Under the pieces are notes generated by a model. That model did not search any database. It was given only the letters and a program-made list of their open reading frames with translations, and was not told the DNA's origin. Shown here one piece after another: positions 23,966 through 34,878 of a DNA stretch of 64,000 bases. Position 1 is the first letter of the stretch, and the number at the start of each line of letters is the position of its first letter. The DNA comes from Penicillus capitatus (Eukaryota; Chlorophyta), in assembly GCA_965649825.1 (NCBI GenBank), contig OZ287707.1, positions 774,292-838,291 on the forward strand, read 5' to 3'. The position numbers and the translations under genes were made by a program.

Positions 23966-24025
23966 ACATTGTGGCTGTCTCGTCTGTGCCTTTCATTCTC
24001 TGTGCGTGTGTGTCTTGTTTTCTCG

Positions 24026-24863
24026 ATGGCATCGAACCGTCTTCCCGTCGTCCCCACCGTCACTGTTCTCGCACAAATCAAGACGCGCCTCGTCGCTGCT
24101 ACAAAGGGCCATGCACTTCTCAAGAAGAAAGCAGACGCCCTTACTGTCCGTTTTCGCGCGATCCTAAAAGAAATCATCGCCGCCAAAGAAACGATGGGCG
24201 AATCTCTGCGCGACTCCTTTTTCTCCCTCATCGAAGCCAAATACGCAGCAGGCGATAAAATGAAACATACAGTGCTGGATAATGTCGACCAGGCCAACAT
24301 TCGCGTGTCTGCCCATACAGAAAACGTGGCAGGGGTCAAGATTCCCAAGTTCGCACAATCTGAAGGCAGTGCCGACTCGAAGATGGAACTGACTGGACTG
24401 GGATCCGGAGGACAGCAGATTCAGAGCTGCCGAAAGGCCTTTTCGAGTACCATCGAGCTCCTGATTGAACTGGCCAATCTCCAAACCGCCTTCATGACAT
24501 TGGACGAAGCACTCAAAGTCACCAACAGACGTGTGAACGCCCTCGAGAACGTTGTGAAACCGCGTCTGGAAAACACCATCTCCTATATCAAGGCACGCTT
24601 TCTTGCTCTTGTTTAACCACAATGACACGTGTGTAGGGCGAGTTGGACGAATTGGAGAGAGAAGAGTTTTTTCGACTGAAGAAAGTGCAGAACAAGAAAG
24701 AACGGGACTTGAAGAAAAAGATACAGGCACAGAAAGCGGTAGGCTCTACGGTTGCCCATTTGCTGGTTGGGATATGGTTGGTGCTTCTTAGGCGGAGCTT
24801 GCACATGCCGCACAGGTTGAGACGATGATTGCGACGGGCCAAGACGAGGATGTGGTTTTCTGA
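24026..24863 (+). CDS. VMA8: V-type ATPase subunit D
   Basis: Nearly full match to the central-stalk subunit D: VPTVTVLAQIKTRLVAATKGH, LLKKKADALTVRFRAI, VAGVKIPKF, LIELANLQTAFMTLDEALK, NRRVNALENVVKPRLENTI, ELDELEREEFFRLKKVQ. The subunit couples ATP hydrolysis to rotation in the proton pump. The intron at 24593-24636 begins with GC and must be removed to join SYIK to GELDELEREEF. A GT-AG intron at 24739-24791 follows. The last exon encodes AELAHAAQVETMIATGQDED and ends TGA at 24861-24863. Start ATG at 24026. Confidence 0.95.
24593..24636 (+). other. GC-AG intron in V-ATPase D (44 nt)
   Basis: ATCAAG|gcacgc...gtgtgtag|GGCGAG. Both flanks are strongly conserved (ENTISYIK and GELDELEREEF), so the exon ends are fixed. 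No GT lies at the donor. Confidence 0.85.
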
Positions 24864-25310
24864 TTCCTCCCGCGCCGTGTCTTGTTATTTCTTTTGGCGT
24901 ACGTCTTTCGTGTGTTTTGAAGTGCTGTTTGTTCTACATGAGATGAATGTCTCATTCACATGATGTCAGGAAAGGGATCTAAGGTCTTGGTAAATATTCT
25001 TCCGAATACGATGCCGCTCACAAAGTCATGTTTGAGAAAGGCACAACGTCATGTGTCGTCATGAAACAAAGCAAAACGGCCGAATGAGAAGCGCTACGAT
25101 TCTGTGGTCGTGTATCAATAGATCAATCGTCTTCGTCACATGAACCAGTCAGGGGCAAAAACGATGATAAGGTAAAAAGACCTTAAGAGGATAGGTGGAT
25201 GAATATGACGAAATCAAAAAGGGTCTCCCAAACAGCAAATGGGAAGTGGTATGACAAAATAGATGCGTATGTACGAACTTGATCGCTTGGCTAAGTCGAT
25301 GATGATTTTG
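24864..25310. other. Convergent intergenic region (VMA8 / SDR)
   Basis: Between two gene 3' ends. AT-richer than its surroundings, with no convincing open frame, tRNA or repeat. Probably holds both 3' UTRs. Confidence 0.5.
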
Positions 25311-26639
25311 TCAGTCGAGCTTGTGATACTTTGTTGCGCTGTGCATCATGCGTTTGTTGGATAACGGCCTTTTGTGTTTAAGGACAGACGCCAACATTCG
25401 ATTCAGGCCGCGTAAGATCTGCATGTGTGACATGTATGAGTTTCATGTGGAGGACAACATTTGATTTACCTCGGTTTTCGGATTGAATCCCTCACTGGTA
25501 TCTTTGCGAGAAGCCGGCGGATAATTCACCCACTCCTTCGACAGTTCATACAGTTTCTTACGCAAATCATGATTCCTCCTCCCTCGGCGTTTTGTCCAGC
25601 GACAGTTCGAGCAGTGAGGACTGTCTCTTCGCGGTACTTTACGATCCAAGCAACCAAAAAGAACAGTCGCCGCTCCTGCCATCAGCTGCCTTATGCACCA
25701 TCGATGCGTCGGGCAATGTGCCGTACCTTGTTGAGGTTTCTTCATGAACATGCTGACGAACGCTATGACTATGAGAATGAGGGGATTCAGATTCTTGATG
25801 ATCCATGTGTACGTCAGCCCTGGATCGGCACTGACGACTGTCACATCAGTGTCACGAAGGCGGGCGCCCAATTCCTGCACGGCAGTCATACGTCATCTCT
25901 GATGGATGGATGCATGCGTAGAGAGAGACTTCTGCAAAGAGTTGCAGGGCAAACTTAGACTGATAATATGCCTTGTACAAATTGTGGCCCTGTTTCTTGC
26001 CGACTGGCAAATGCTTGAGTTTCAGCTTCGGGCGTTTCTGCAGCAACGGTCACATCATCCGCGTTAAAGTGGTAGGTATAATTATGGTCAAACTGGTTGA
26101 GAGCAATTGACAACGATGATGCGGGAAGGATGTTCCTTTTGCTGCAACAGAAACGGCAAGAATTCCTGCACCAGGCAGAAATGTCCCAGGTAGTTTACAC
26201 CAAAATGCATTTCGAAGCCATCCTTCGTCTGTCGATACGGCCCACCCAGGACCGCGGCATTCAATACCAAGTAATGCAATGGATGGCCAGAATTCTTGAA
26301 ATTATCCACAAAAGCTCTGACACTCAGAAGAGACGACAGATCCAACTCGCAGACGCGAATCTTTTCTGCAAATCTAAAAAAAGACAACGGCACTTGGTAA
26401 GTCAATAAGAGGGAGTTGGCCGACCTCTCTCCTATCTGTTCGAGAATCGTACGTTTCGCTTTGTCTCCATTCGAAACGTCACGACACGTAAGATAAACGA
26501 GGGCGCCACGTCTGGCCAAAGCCCGAGCCGTTTCGAAACCAATACCGCTAGAGGCGCCCGTAACAACTGCCACTTTCCCTTCCAGGTTATGGCCACGGGT
26601 CACTTGGTCAGCAGTGAGGCTGGCAAAAACGTTTCCCAT
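25311..26639 (-). CDS. Short-chain dehydrogenase/reductase (WWOX/retinol-dehydrogenase-like)
   Basis: Classical SDR. Cofactor motif TGASSGIG lies near residue 30, after MGNVFASLTADQVTRGHNLE. Also present: a CELDLSSLLSVRAFVD adenine-ring region, NAAV in place of NNAG, and catalytic YYQSK. Sequence near the end (TVVSADPGLTYT, then the hydrophobic NPLILIVIAFVSMFMKK) suggests membrane association, as in retinol-type or WWOX-like SDRs. An intron around 26050 ends after TGATGTGACC. The 3' end has two readings: a stop at 25443, or a further 51-nt intron leading to ILRGLNRMLASV and a stop at 25311. I prefer the second because the intron is canonical. The substrate is unknown. Confidence 0.8.
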
Positions 26640-26710
26640 TGAGGCTGATTCAAGTCGTGTGGCAAAACAGTTATCACATCATACAACATTATGCCTGTCC
26701 TGTCTTGCAA

Positions 26711-28400
26711 TTACAGTTTGTCGATGTGGATTTGGTTCTTGAGATCGTCGACGATCGTCTGGTCTTGACAGGCCTTCATCGTCTTGACGTGCTCTCCTTC
26801 GTCATCCCGGATGTTCACAAAGACATCGTAAAGACTGGAACAACTTGGACGGCGAATTTCATCCTTCCCCTGAGATGTCTGAAACTTGTCAAACTATAGA
26901 CAGCATCACACTTGTGAAAAATGCGTGTCCTCTTGAGGTACAGACCATGTAAAGATCATCGCCTCGGTAGTACTGAACGGCAACGAATGGGGGAGGGAGT
27001 TTTTTGAGCAGTGCCTCGTTTGCATCGACAAATTCGCCGTAGGTGTCCACAGCGTGCGCTTCAATGAGCTCGCTGAAATTGTATGCCAGTTCAGGAGAGA
27101 AGACGTAGAACAGGAGCAGCACCCAGTAATAGAAGATAGCGGCGTGTTGGCCCATAAAACGATCGATCCAGTACTGATCCCCGCCAAGAGATTCCATAAT
27201 CTGCAAATGGTGCAATTCGTTCCATTCCTCTGCAAAATGGATCTTTCTAAGTGCAGAGCCCTGTCTCCACCACCCCAGCGACTCATAGAGATGCAGCATG
27301 GAGATGTAACTAAAGTACGGCATCCGTGCTACTGTCTCCAAAAACCAAAACCGTTGCAATGGCCTAGCAGCACAACCTGAGACAATAAGAAGGCGCCTTA
27401 TGTGCCCACCTGTTGTTGAAGAGAACGTCCAGGAGATAGCAGAGGGTGTAGTAGGCAATCTTGATGTACCATGGCGCACGGATCTCTCCACCGCGTGCAT
27501 GTCGTTGTCTTTCCCTTTCCCAAACCCCATCGTTGCTGAGGGTGAGGAGTAAAAGGCGTTCTCGGATGGCCTGACATTCATCGTCTGGCAGGGCAATTAA
27601 CTCAGTCACGTCCTGCTCGGCATCAACGGAGTCTGTAAAGGTCATAGGTCTGAGTTCTGGATCCTTGATCTCTGAGACGATCTTGTTTTCTTCTAGTTTT
27701 TTGTCCAGCGCTGCGAATGCCTCTACAAATCGACTGGCAACCCAATAGTAGGCCTAGTCTTAACATTTATTCACGATCGATGGACATCTTGATGTGACGG
27801 ATGTGACCTTTCCAGCTATATTGGTCGCCGGGTTTTGTTCGGAGATCTTCCTGAACACATCTTGACGGAAAGCACGACGCAGTTCATTGTATTCATGGCC
27901 AAAGTTCTGAATCGCCTGCAAAGCATCTCACACGTGATCACACTCTCTGAGTGCATGGAACGTCAAATCACCAGTGACCAAAGAGATGATGGAATTTTGC
28001 CGAACTCGTCTCCATACATTCGATCCTTCGAGCGAAATCCATAATCGCAGCAGAGTACCTAATGACTTCCTGCTGCTCCGATCGATTCCTTCGACAGATT
28101 TCGTCATCTCACTTGCACGAGGTTGCCATCTCTATCGACGAAAGGCACGCAAACTTCACCATCATCGACGGATGCTTCCTTTTCTCCATCACTGCACAAT
28201 GTGCATCACCCTTTGGTGTCGTAACTGCTGCGGAACTTGTCGATGGGAGAACGCGTTTCTTTCTCCACTTCTTCGGGACTGGCACGTCGGACAGCGAAGC
28301 GATTTCGCGTCAACGGTCGATTGCGAACATATCGATTTCTTAACCCGGATGGCTGCGGTCGCGCTAGGCGCATCGAGAGTCCCCGATACGATAACGCCAT
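26711..28400 (-). CDS. PTOX: Plastid terminal oxidase (alternative-oxidase family)
   Basis: A di-iron quinol oxidase that takes electrons from plastoquinol to oxygen in chlororespiration and carotenoid synthesis. Visible: [38 protein letters not shown], the iron-ligand region [28 protein letters not shown], the PTOX C-terminal insertion ([19 protein letters not shown]), and the last ligand region [10 protein letters not shown]. The N-terminus from ATG 28400 ([19 protein letters not shown], then many R and S) looks like a simple transit peptide without a clear signal peptide, favouring a primary plastid. An acidic linker and several 45-56 nt introns separate it from the core. An in-frame upstream ATG at 28472 is possible. 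Divergent from RtcB. Confidence 0.9.
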
Positions 28401-28443
28401 TCTATCCGACGCTCCGAATCCCCAACAGCGAAAAACCAACGAC

Positions 28444-28452
28444 GTCACATCA
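28444..28452 (-). repeat. TGATGTGAC motif upstream of PTOX
   Basis: Located in the 178-bp gap between the PTOX ATG (28400) and the RtcB ATG (28579). If PTOX instead starts at 28472, these bases would encode the residues HDVT. Confidence 0.5.
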
Positions 28453-28578
28453 TGCACGAACAAACAGGACATGCGACACCGCGACGTAGTAGTCACCTTG
28501 CACGTATGTCTGTCTAGCCGTCGCTTGGCACAGTTATATACTTTTAACAATATTGCCATTAAAACTTCTGTTTTCGAC

Positions 28579-30421
28579 ATGGCCGACGCGTATAACGATC
28601 TAGTGGACGAAGGTCTCTCTGGCCCTTCCGTTCCCAAATCTTCGCCAACCGAACCCGACGCGAAGAAGCAGAAGGTAAGTGACATCGAAGCGTCGTCCGT
28701 GGACGACGGTGCAACAAAAGAAGACATTGTGGCAAAGGACGCCGAGAGGGCCACTCTCGACTCTTGGTTGGCCAAGCTGCCCCACATCGAGCGAGAAAGT
28801 GAAAATGCCTTCGTCATCAGAAGAGGCCACTCTGCTGGAATGCATGTCGATGCTAAGTTCTTCGCTACGCCGCCGTTGTTGCGGCAGCTGTTAGTCGAGG
28901 CCGATAAATCCACAGGCGGATTCCTCTCGGCGCTGACGCAATTGGCAAACGTCGCGACGCTGCCCGGGATCGTTGGGTACTCGCTTGGGATGCCCGATCT
29001 CCACAGCGGTTACGGATTCGCAATTGGAAATATCGCGGCGATGGATATGAACAATCCCGCTGCGGTCGTGTCTCCTGGCGGCGTCGGTTTCGATATCAAC
29101 TGCGGTGTTCGATTGATCCGAACGAATCTCACTCATGCAGATATCACACAAAAAAGGGAAGTCCTGGCCGATGCTATGGCACGTGCGATCCCTGTGGGTG
29201 TCGGCAACACCTCCAACCATCGACTGACCATTCCCGAACTCGATGAGATGTTGAGGGACGGAATGGAGTGGGCAGTGCGACGCGGATACGCATGGGAAGA
29301 GGACCTGACGGTGGTCGAAGAGAACGGCCGCTTCAAGAATGCAAATCCAAATGCAGTCACCAGCCGGGCAAAACAGCGGGGTAAATCACAAGTCGGAACA
29401 CTGGGATCAGGAAATCACTACATCGAAGTGCAGTACGTCGAAGAGGTCTACGATCAAGAAGCAGCGGCAACGATGGGACTGTTCAAAGGACAAGCATGCA
29501 TCATGATCCACACTGGCAGTCGTGGTCTTGGCCACCAGGTCACATCGCCGTGTACTTAAGTGGGCAGTGAGGGATGGTGGTTATGCAGGTCTGTTCCGAT
29601 GCGTTGTGTACGTGCGAAAAGGCAATGGCTCTGAGAAATGTCCGTTTGGTGGATCGTCAGCTGGCTTGTACGCCGATCGATTCGCCTGAAGGAACGCAGT
29701 ACTTGGCGGCAATGGCATGTGCTGCGAATTTTGCCTTCTGCAATCGAACGTTAGTCACATACGATACTCGACGGGTCGTGAGCGAAGTCTTCGGCCGAAC
29801 GGAGCGAGAGTTGGATATGCATGTCGTGTACGATGTTGCACACAACATTGCCAAAATCGAAAAACATATGATCAACAGTATGTCCGCCTTCTTCCATTCT
29901 ACAACATCTATAAGTGTGGACATCTGCTTATATCTAGATGAGGAGAAGAGAGTATTGGTACATCGAAAAGGAGCCACGCGAGCTTTTGGTCCAGGACATC
30001 CCTGTTTGCCAGAGAAGTATCGTGCTATGGGTCAACCAGTATTGATTGGCGGATCCATGGGAACATGCAGCTATGTCCTGATTGGAACACAACGAGCAAT
30101 GGAAACGTCCTTTGGCAGCACCTGTCATGGAGCTGGAAGGTAAAGTGACCCCCACCCCTCCCTGTTCCTGCCCCACACAAGGTATTGGAATTTCCTAGAT
30201 GTATGAGCCGCAACCAAGCAAAACGAGAATTAGACCAACGGTCGGTGTTGATGAATTTAGAGCGGCAAGGGGTGTCCTTGCGCGCAGCTACGCCAAAACT
30301 AGTGGCAGAAGAGGCACCACAGAGCTACAAAGATGTATCCGAAGTGGTTGATTGCTGTCATCTGGCTGGAGTCTCCAAGAAAGTTGTGAAACTGAAGCCC
30401 ATTGTTGTCGTAAAAGGATGA
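28579..30421 (+). CDS. RTCB: tRNA-splicing ligase RtcB (HSPC117)
   Basis: 3'-phosphate RNA ligase for tRNA splicing and, in animals, XBP1 mRNA. Long first exon from MADAYNDLVDEGLSG contains LPGIVGYSLGMPDLHSGYGF, GGVGFDINCGVRL, the guanylylation-region GTLGSGNHYIEVQ, and HTGSRGLGHQV. Later exons give AHNIAKIEKHM, VHRKGATRAFGPGH, GGSMGTCSYVL and CHGAGRCMSRNQAK (catalytic histidine region), ending KLKPIVVVKG. Three introns of about 50-67 nt join cleanly. The N-terminal 60 residues are acidic and species-specific. Land plants splice tRNA with a different ligase (RLG1 type), so RtcB here is informative about ancestry. Confidence 0.93.
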
Positions 30422-30692
30422 TGACGCTGTGTTTCAAAGAGTTGAATGAACGACGTCGTCTGAAAAGCTTTTTTCTTAAAAGAAAATCCCACAGTCTAGT
30501 AAATAACATTCAGAAACAAAAGATGATAAAACGGCGATCTGCACAAGGCAAGCAACAAAAAAGGCGTACCACCAGACATAGCAGGGGTATTAATCAGAAC
30601 AAAAATATATCAGCGAGTGATCCTGCGTCAGGGGTAACATTGATAATATCCTGGTTTGTCCTCTCGGTCCGCAACAAATCCCTACCCAATGT

Positions 30693-31708
30693 CTATTCAC
30701 AGGCGCTTTCAGCCTAAAGGAAAAAAATGTGTGAGATTCGATGGAGAGTTTGTGTGATGAGATCGATACTCGTAAAGCGATGGCGGCAGCAGCGGCCATT
30801 CTTTCCAGGTTCGTCATCGACTTGATGCGATTGTATTCCTGTCTGCTAAACAGACTCATTTCTTGATAAGGCATTCTTTCTTCTGGAGTCATCGATCTCC
30901 ATTTCTCTGTCGTCATCCGTCCGATCTCGGCAGACGACAGCTGAACGCCTGGATGTTCATGCTACAACACAGAGCAGTCACATCACAGATCAACGAGCAA
31001 TCTGTGCTTAAGTACTTCGAAAGCGGTTCGGAAAGTTTGAAGAAAAAAGAGATAGGCACTGGCAGGTCTTCGTATCGTTTCACATGAACGCTTTGCCCGT
31101 TTGTTTTCACGGGGATTTTTTGAGAGATACTCAGCCATCTCTCGTTTGTAAACGAGCTAAAGCACCAACCACTTCGTGAATGAGTGAGATGCCTCTATGT
31201 GCGAAACATGCTTTTGAATTCAGTGAGAGATTCTCAAACTTCTCTTTCTCTGTGGGAGTCATCGATCTCCACTTTTCACCCGCCGCCTGAGCAACGGCAG
31301 ATACCCGTTTCTGTTCTGGATACTTTTCCTTCAACACACAGCTGTCACATCACAATACTTAAGCCACTCGTACACTTCTTCACACCTTCCATGCCTGACG
31401 AAATTCGGCAAGAAAGAACATGTAAGCAGATTTGGGTCGACGCGGTGCATCGAGCGGCTTCTTCGCACGTTTACGTGGGACAGGCTTCGTCGCCACGGAC
31501 GGTCTGCATTTCAGAAAGGGCATTTAGGACACCAACCATCATCGACATTGTTCTTCTGCCTGATAGGAATCGGATCATTCCGTCCCAGTTGAACCGATGG
31601 AAAGGACGACGTCGATGAAGTCTTCGATGATAGCGCCGTCGACGCACTGGAGCCTTCTGCGCTATTCAGTGACTCCATATTTCCTAAACGACGCATCAAT
31701 GCTGACAT
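30693..31708 (-). CDS. Two-HMG-box DNA-binding protein
   Basis: After MSALMRRLGNMESLN and a Ser-rich leader there is a basic linker (RKRAKKPLDAPRRPKSAYMFF) entering HMG box 1, completed by KEKYPEQKRVSAVAQAAGEKW and RSMTPTEKEKFENLS. A second box follows (RRPASAYLFFLQTFRTAF, then EKWRSMTPEERMPYQEMS). The C-terminus after the last intron reads AESACE. HMGB-type proteins bend DNA and act in chromatin or mitochondrial nucleoids. Two introns each hold TGATGTGAC in sense orientation (30977-30985 and 31344-31352), the second directly before AG. The start ATG is at 31708; an upstream in-frame TTG is not needed. Confidence 0.82.
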
Positions 31709-32175
31709 GTCTGTCTCCGTTTGAGGGACGGCCGTTCTATCCAATACGTGTGTGTTGGTTGTATGTACGTGCAGTGTATGTATGATACAGAAAAGAACAC
31801 ACCGTCTTCAAAACGACGCAGAGGACAGACGGGTAGGTATACACAAGCGCCGCCGCGTCGTTCGTTCCACGCCGCGATAGTGCCACGTAGACAAAGAGCC
31901 ATGGTCCACGTACTTGGTTCAGTGCGAAGGCGGTCCGTCAGAATGGATGGCAGACGGAAAGGAGCAGAACCGTTTGTTGAGAGCATGAGCTCGACCTTTG
32001 AGAACGATACTGTTTACTTTTCGTTGGAGTTTTGACGGCTACCGACGAGAGAACCCTTAGATATGAGACGTCGACTTGGCTTAAGAACGAGTATAAGATG
32101 TCACATCCCCTGCGCGCCTGAATTGTGCGGTGCCCCTTCGTCTGTCGCATCGAACGAGTTTTTTTGCGAATTTTC
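31709..32175. other. Divergent intergenic region (HMG / KXD1-like)
   Basis: Upstream of both neighbours. Contains GT-rich sequence at about 31745-31790 and a near-copy of the 9-mer (GTCACATCC) at 32098. Open frames here look like shadows. No gene seen. Confidence 0.5.
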
Positions 32176-32588
32176 ATGGATAAGAATCTAAGGGACGCTT
32201 TTAAGGACCTTCTTGAACCCGGAACCGTCGAATTGCTTAAGGAAGCGCAGTTTACGACGTCGTTCTCGACCAGAAGGTCAATTAAGCGTACTTATCCGAA
32301 ATGTGTACCCTAGTTTTATAGCGCTGAAAGAAGCCGAGGCGAAGTTGCAGAGCTTTAATGCTCGTTCAGCGACCACTTACGCAGAAGTGCGATGTCAAAT
32401 TGAAAAAAAGGCCGTGATGTTGCAAGGTATGGCAGCAGATTTGAAACATATCTATCGTCAGCTCAAGTATGCACTTCACACCGTGTTCTCACACTTTCTC
32501 ACTCTTTCTGACGTGTAGTAACATCGAGAACAAACTGTCGAAGCTGGAGCATTGCAAAGAAACGCAGAATAAGGAATCAAGTGCTTGA
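32176..32588 (+). CDS. Small KXD1-like helical protein (BORC/BLOC-1 type, tentative)
   Basis: Three exons give about 106 residues: MDKNLRDAFKDLLEPGTVEL, then SFIALKEAEAKLQSFNARSA, then KAVMLQGMAADLKHIYRQLN, ending with NNIENKLSKLEHCKE. The length, the all-helical heptads and the spacing of the last helix (MAADLKHIYRQL) resemble the KxDL-motif protein KXD1, a subunit of the lysosome-positioning BORC complex. The literal KxDL is AADL here. The two introns are 37 and about 51 nt and give clean joins. Small helical proteins are hard to assign, so the family name is a suggestion only. Confidence 0.5.
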
Positions 32589-33482
32589 CCGCACCATGAT
32601 CAAGACCTTTTTTCTAAGCAGACATTCGTTATCGATCTCACTGACAGTCACACATGAATTTAGATGACAGAGCGTCCGTCATAAAGAGAACGTGATGAGT
32701 GATTCGACCTTTTTGCTGGATGTAAGGCACATCACTTGTCTCTGAAAGCCGAATTGCAGAAGTTTGTCGCATGCGTCGTGCATTTGACTGTTGTGTACTC
32801 CATGCATTTCTGCAGGAATGGCATCTCTATGTTTTCATCTATTTAAGCGCGCACTTGAATGTAGTTTGTCTCACAGATATCTCTCTTCGACCACGTCTCT
32901 TCTATATTCAATAATGAACTGTCTGTCGTGGAAGGCAATTGTGAAGAAGACCTTTTAATCCGAGAAGCTTCAGAACCCAAGGCACTCGGCATTTCTTGGA
33001 CGCCTTGAGTGAACATCCCATTCTACGCAATGGACTCGATCGGAACGGAAGAGAAGAGCACCGTGTTTACCGAGCGCCTTCGAGGCATTGCTCCGAGACA
33101 CCCGTTTTACAACGCTCTAGACGACCGAGTCGGTCCGCTTCATCGCGAAAGACCTGTGAAAAGTTGGGAGGCAACGGCAGGAAGCGATCGGACCAGACGG
33201 TCGGACAATGCATTCGTGTCCGGAATGCGGACAGGCGGTAGACTGGGACGATAGATGTGAATGTCGAGTTCTTCCTCTACGGTACTGTCTTCTTCCTTCA
33301 TGGAGTTGCTCCTTGTGAGAGATGGCGTCTGTCGCTGTCATCCCTCGGCCGCTTATTGATGAGTAAGCCACTGCGTTGTCGTCTGCCGTCAATATACCAA
33401 CCAGCGTATGTCTGACCTTCGTCCGTCGCTTCGTAGGAAACGCCAGATGCGCATCAAACCTCTGACTTTCCAGTTGCCACAT
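32589..33482 (+). other. Unresolved stretch, possibly a small multi-exon gene
   Basis: Several fragments look coding on the plus strand but do not join with confidence. An ATG at about 32696 gives MSDSTFLLD before a GT. A longer segment at about 32885-33005 reads FDHVSSIFNNELSVVEGNCEE and DLLIREASEPKALGISWTP. An open frame from an ATG near 33030 reads MDSIGTEEKSTVFTERLRG and RTGGRLGR. They may be exons of one small gene or two. I recognise no family. Confidence 0.3.
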
Positions 33483-34389
33483 ATGAAACAGAATCGTTCC
33501 GAGACTGCCGAGATGTCAAGCCAATCAAACAGTCAACCGTACCAAACAGCGAACGACGAACAGGGAGCAAACGAACAGAAGGTCGGGAAACAGGAATGTG
33601 TGTATCCATCCGCTTCGCCGAGTGCATTTCTCTAACGCAGGACCAAGGTGCGACACAGGATGCAACGCCACTGGAGTGTTCGAACGACGAAGAGACGCCG
33701 GTCAACACACCTAATAGACGACGGGCGTCTCTGTCAGCGACTGGCTCATCTGTCTTGGTCGAAACCTCTTCGCTGGGCGACGCTGCCGAAGCATCGGTCT
33801 TTTCGTGGAAGCCGACGTCGTCGCAATTGATCGATGGACATTCGAAGCTGGTGATTGCTTTGTCTACTGACACTCTGTTCGCAGAGTATGATGTCCGTTT
33901 TCAAAAAGAAAGAAACAGATACGCGTCCGAAATTACCGCCCAGCAACGCGAGATTAGCTCCTTGCAACGTGAACGAGCTTCTCTCTCGTTGGCAATTCGC
34001 CAACTGATCAACGAAAAAGACAAAGCAACGAAGCAATGCCATTTCTGGAAAACCGAATGCGATGAATACAAAGTGCACCTGCCACGCTCGATCACACCCA
34101 CCTCACGATGGCGTGTAGAAATCGGCCTTACAGAGCAAACAGGAGTTAACCGAGGCAAGGAAAGTGATTCGGGGACAAAGGGAGGAACTGAAGAGGCGAG
34201 AAGAAGAACTCGTAAAGAAGAAGTCCTTGATGAAAGCGCATCGCGATGAACTCATATCCATGTGCGCCGGATTCATCCAAAATCTTTCCCCTTGGGAGTC
34301 GGGTTCGCTGTAGGATGCCTCTGGAAGAAGCACAAGCGGCAGACGCATCGGCAAAACGTCCTCGAATCGAACCATCTGGATGCCGTTAA
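33483..34389 (+). CDS. Coiled-coil protein, copy A of a tandem pair
   Basis: After a Gln/Ser-rich, low-complexity leader (MKQNRSETAEMSSQSNSQPY) comes a short conserved block, VFSWKPTSSQLIDGHSKLVI, then ALSTDTLFAEYDVRFQKERN, then a long coiled coil (ASEITAQQREISSLQRERAS). It ends in a basic tail (MPLEEAQAADASAKRPRIEP). The neighbour at 34879-35947 has the same plan: VFVWNPTTEQLSQGQTKLVI and a tail LPPEARSSLEPKAKKQRID. The last intron falls at the same place in both (splitting an ATG codon just before the tail), so the exon model is well supported. RPRIE/KKQRID could be nuclear targeting signals. No named family recognised. Confidence 0.7.
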
Positions 34390-34878
34390 ACATTTGCCGC
34401 GTGTCTACGCGGCCCGAACTGTTTAGATTTTTATTTGCATTGTTCCGCGTCCTGTTTATGTCTGTCTCCGCGGCAACTCGACCGACTACCGTGTGACACA
34501 GTGTTCTGTTGTCGTGGGTATATTGCTCTCCTCGACCGATCGAGCAGCCAGAATCCAAGACAACACGGCAATCTTGAATGCGCTGAGTAAACGAAAGCCA
34601 TCAGCTGAGATGGACTCGGGCAAAAAGCAAAGGCCATGAAGTGTCTATGCGTCGTTGAGAGGCACATCTTTGCAAGACGCCCGTTTTGCTTTGCTGTATA
34701 AACCCTTTCGGTCCGTTTTAACACGGAAAGCCTTTTTGCGGTTAGACGATGTCAAAGAGAAGGGATGGAATGCGACATTTGAAATCGCATGCGTATCCGC
34801 ATGCGAAGGAGAAGGGCAGCGACTTCTGTTTCCACCGTGTTAGATCAATGGCTTGTCACTGTCATTACGTTGTTGACG
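34390..34878. other. Intergenic region between tandem paralogues
   Basis: No gene seen. Open frames on the minus strand here have no conserved features. Probably the 3' UTR of copy A and the promoter of copy B. Confidence 0.45.

Noticed and set aside
28679-28700. Possible GT donor at AAG|gtaagt in RtcB exon 1
   Set aside because: It matches the consensus well, but the reading frame stays open and the protein continues normally, so no intron is needed.
33117-33482. 121-residue minus-strand open frame
   Set aside because: No conserved motif, overlaps better plus-strand fragments, and its GC skew suggests a shadow frame.
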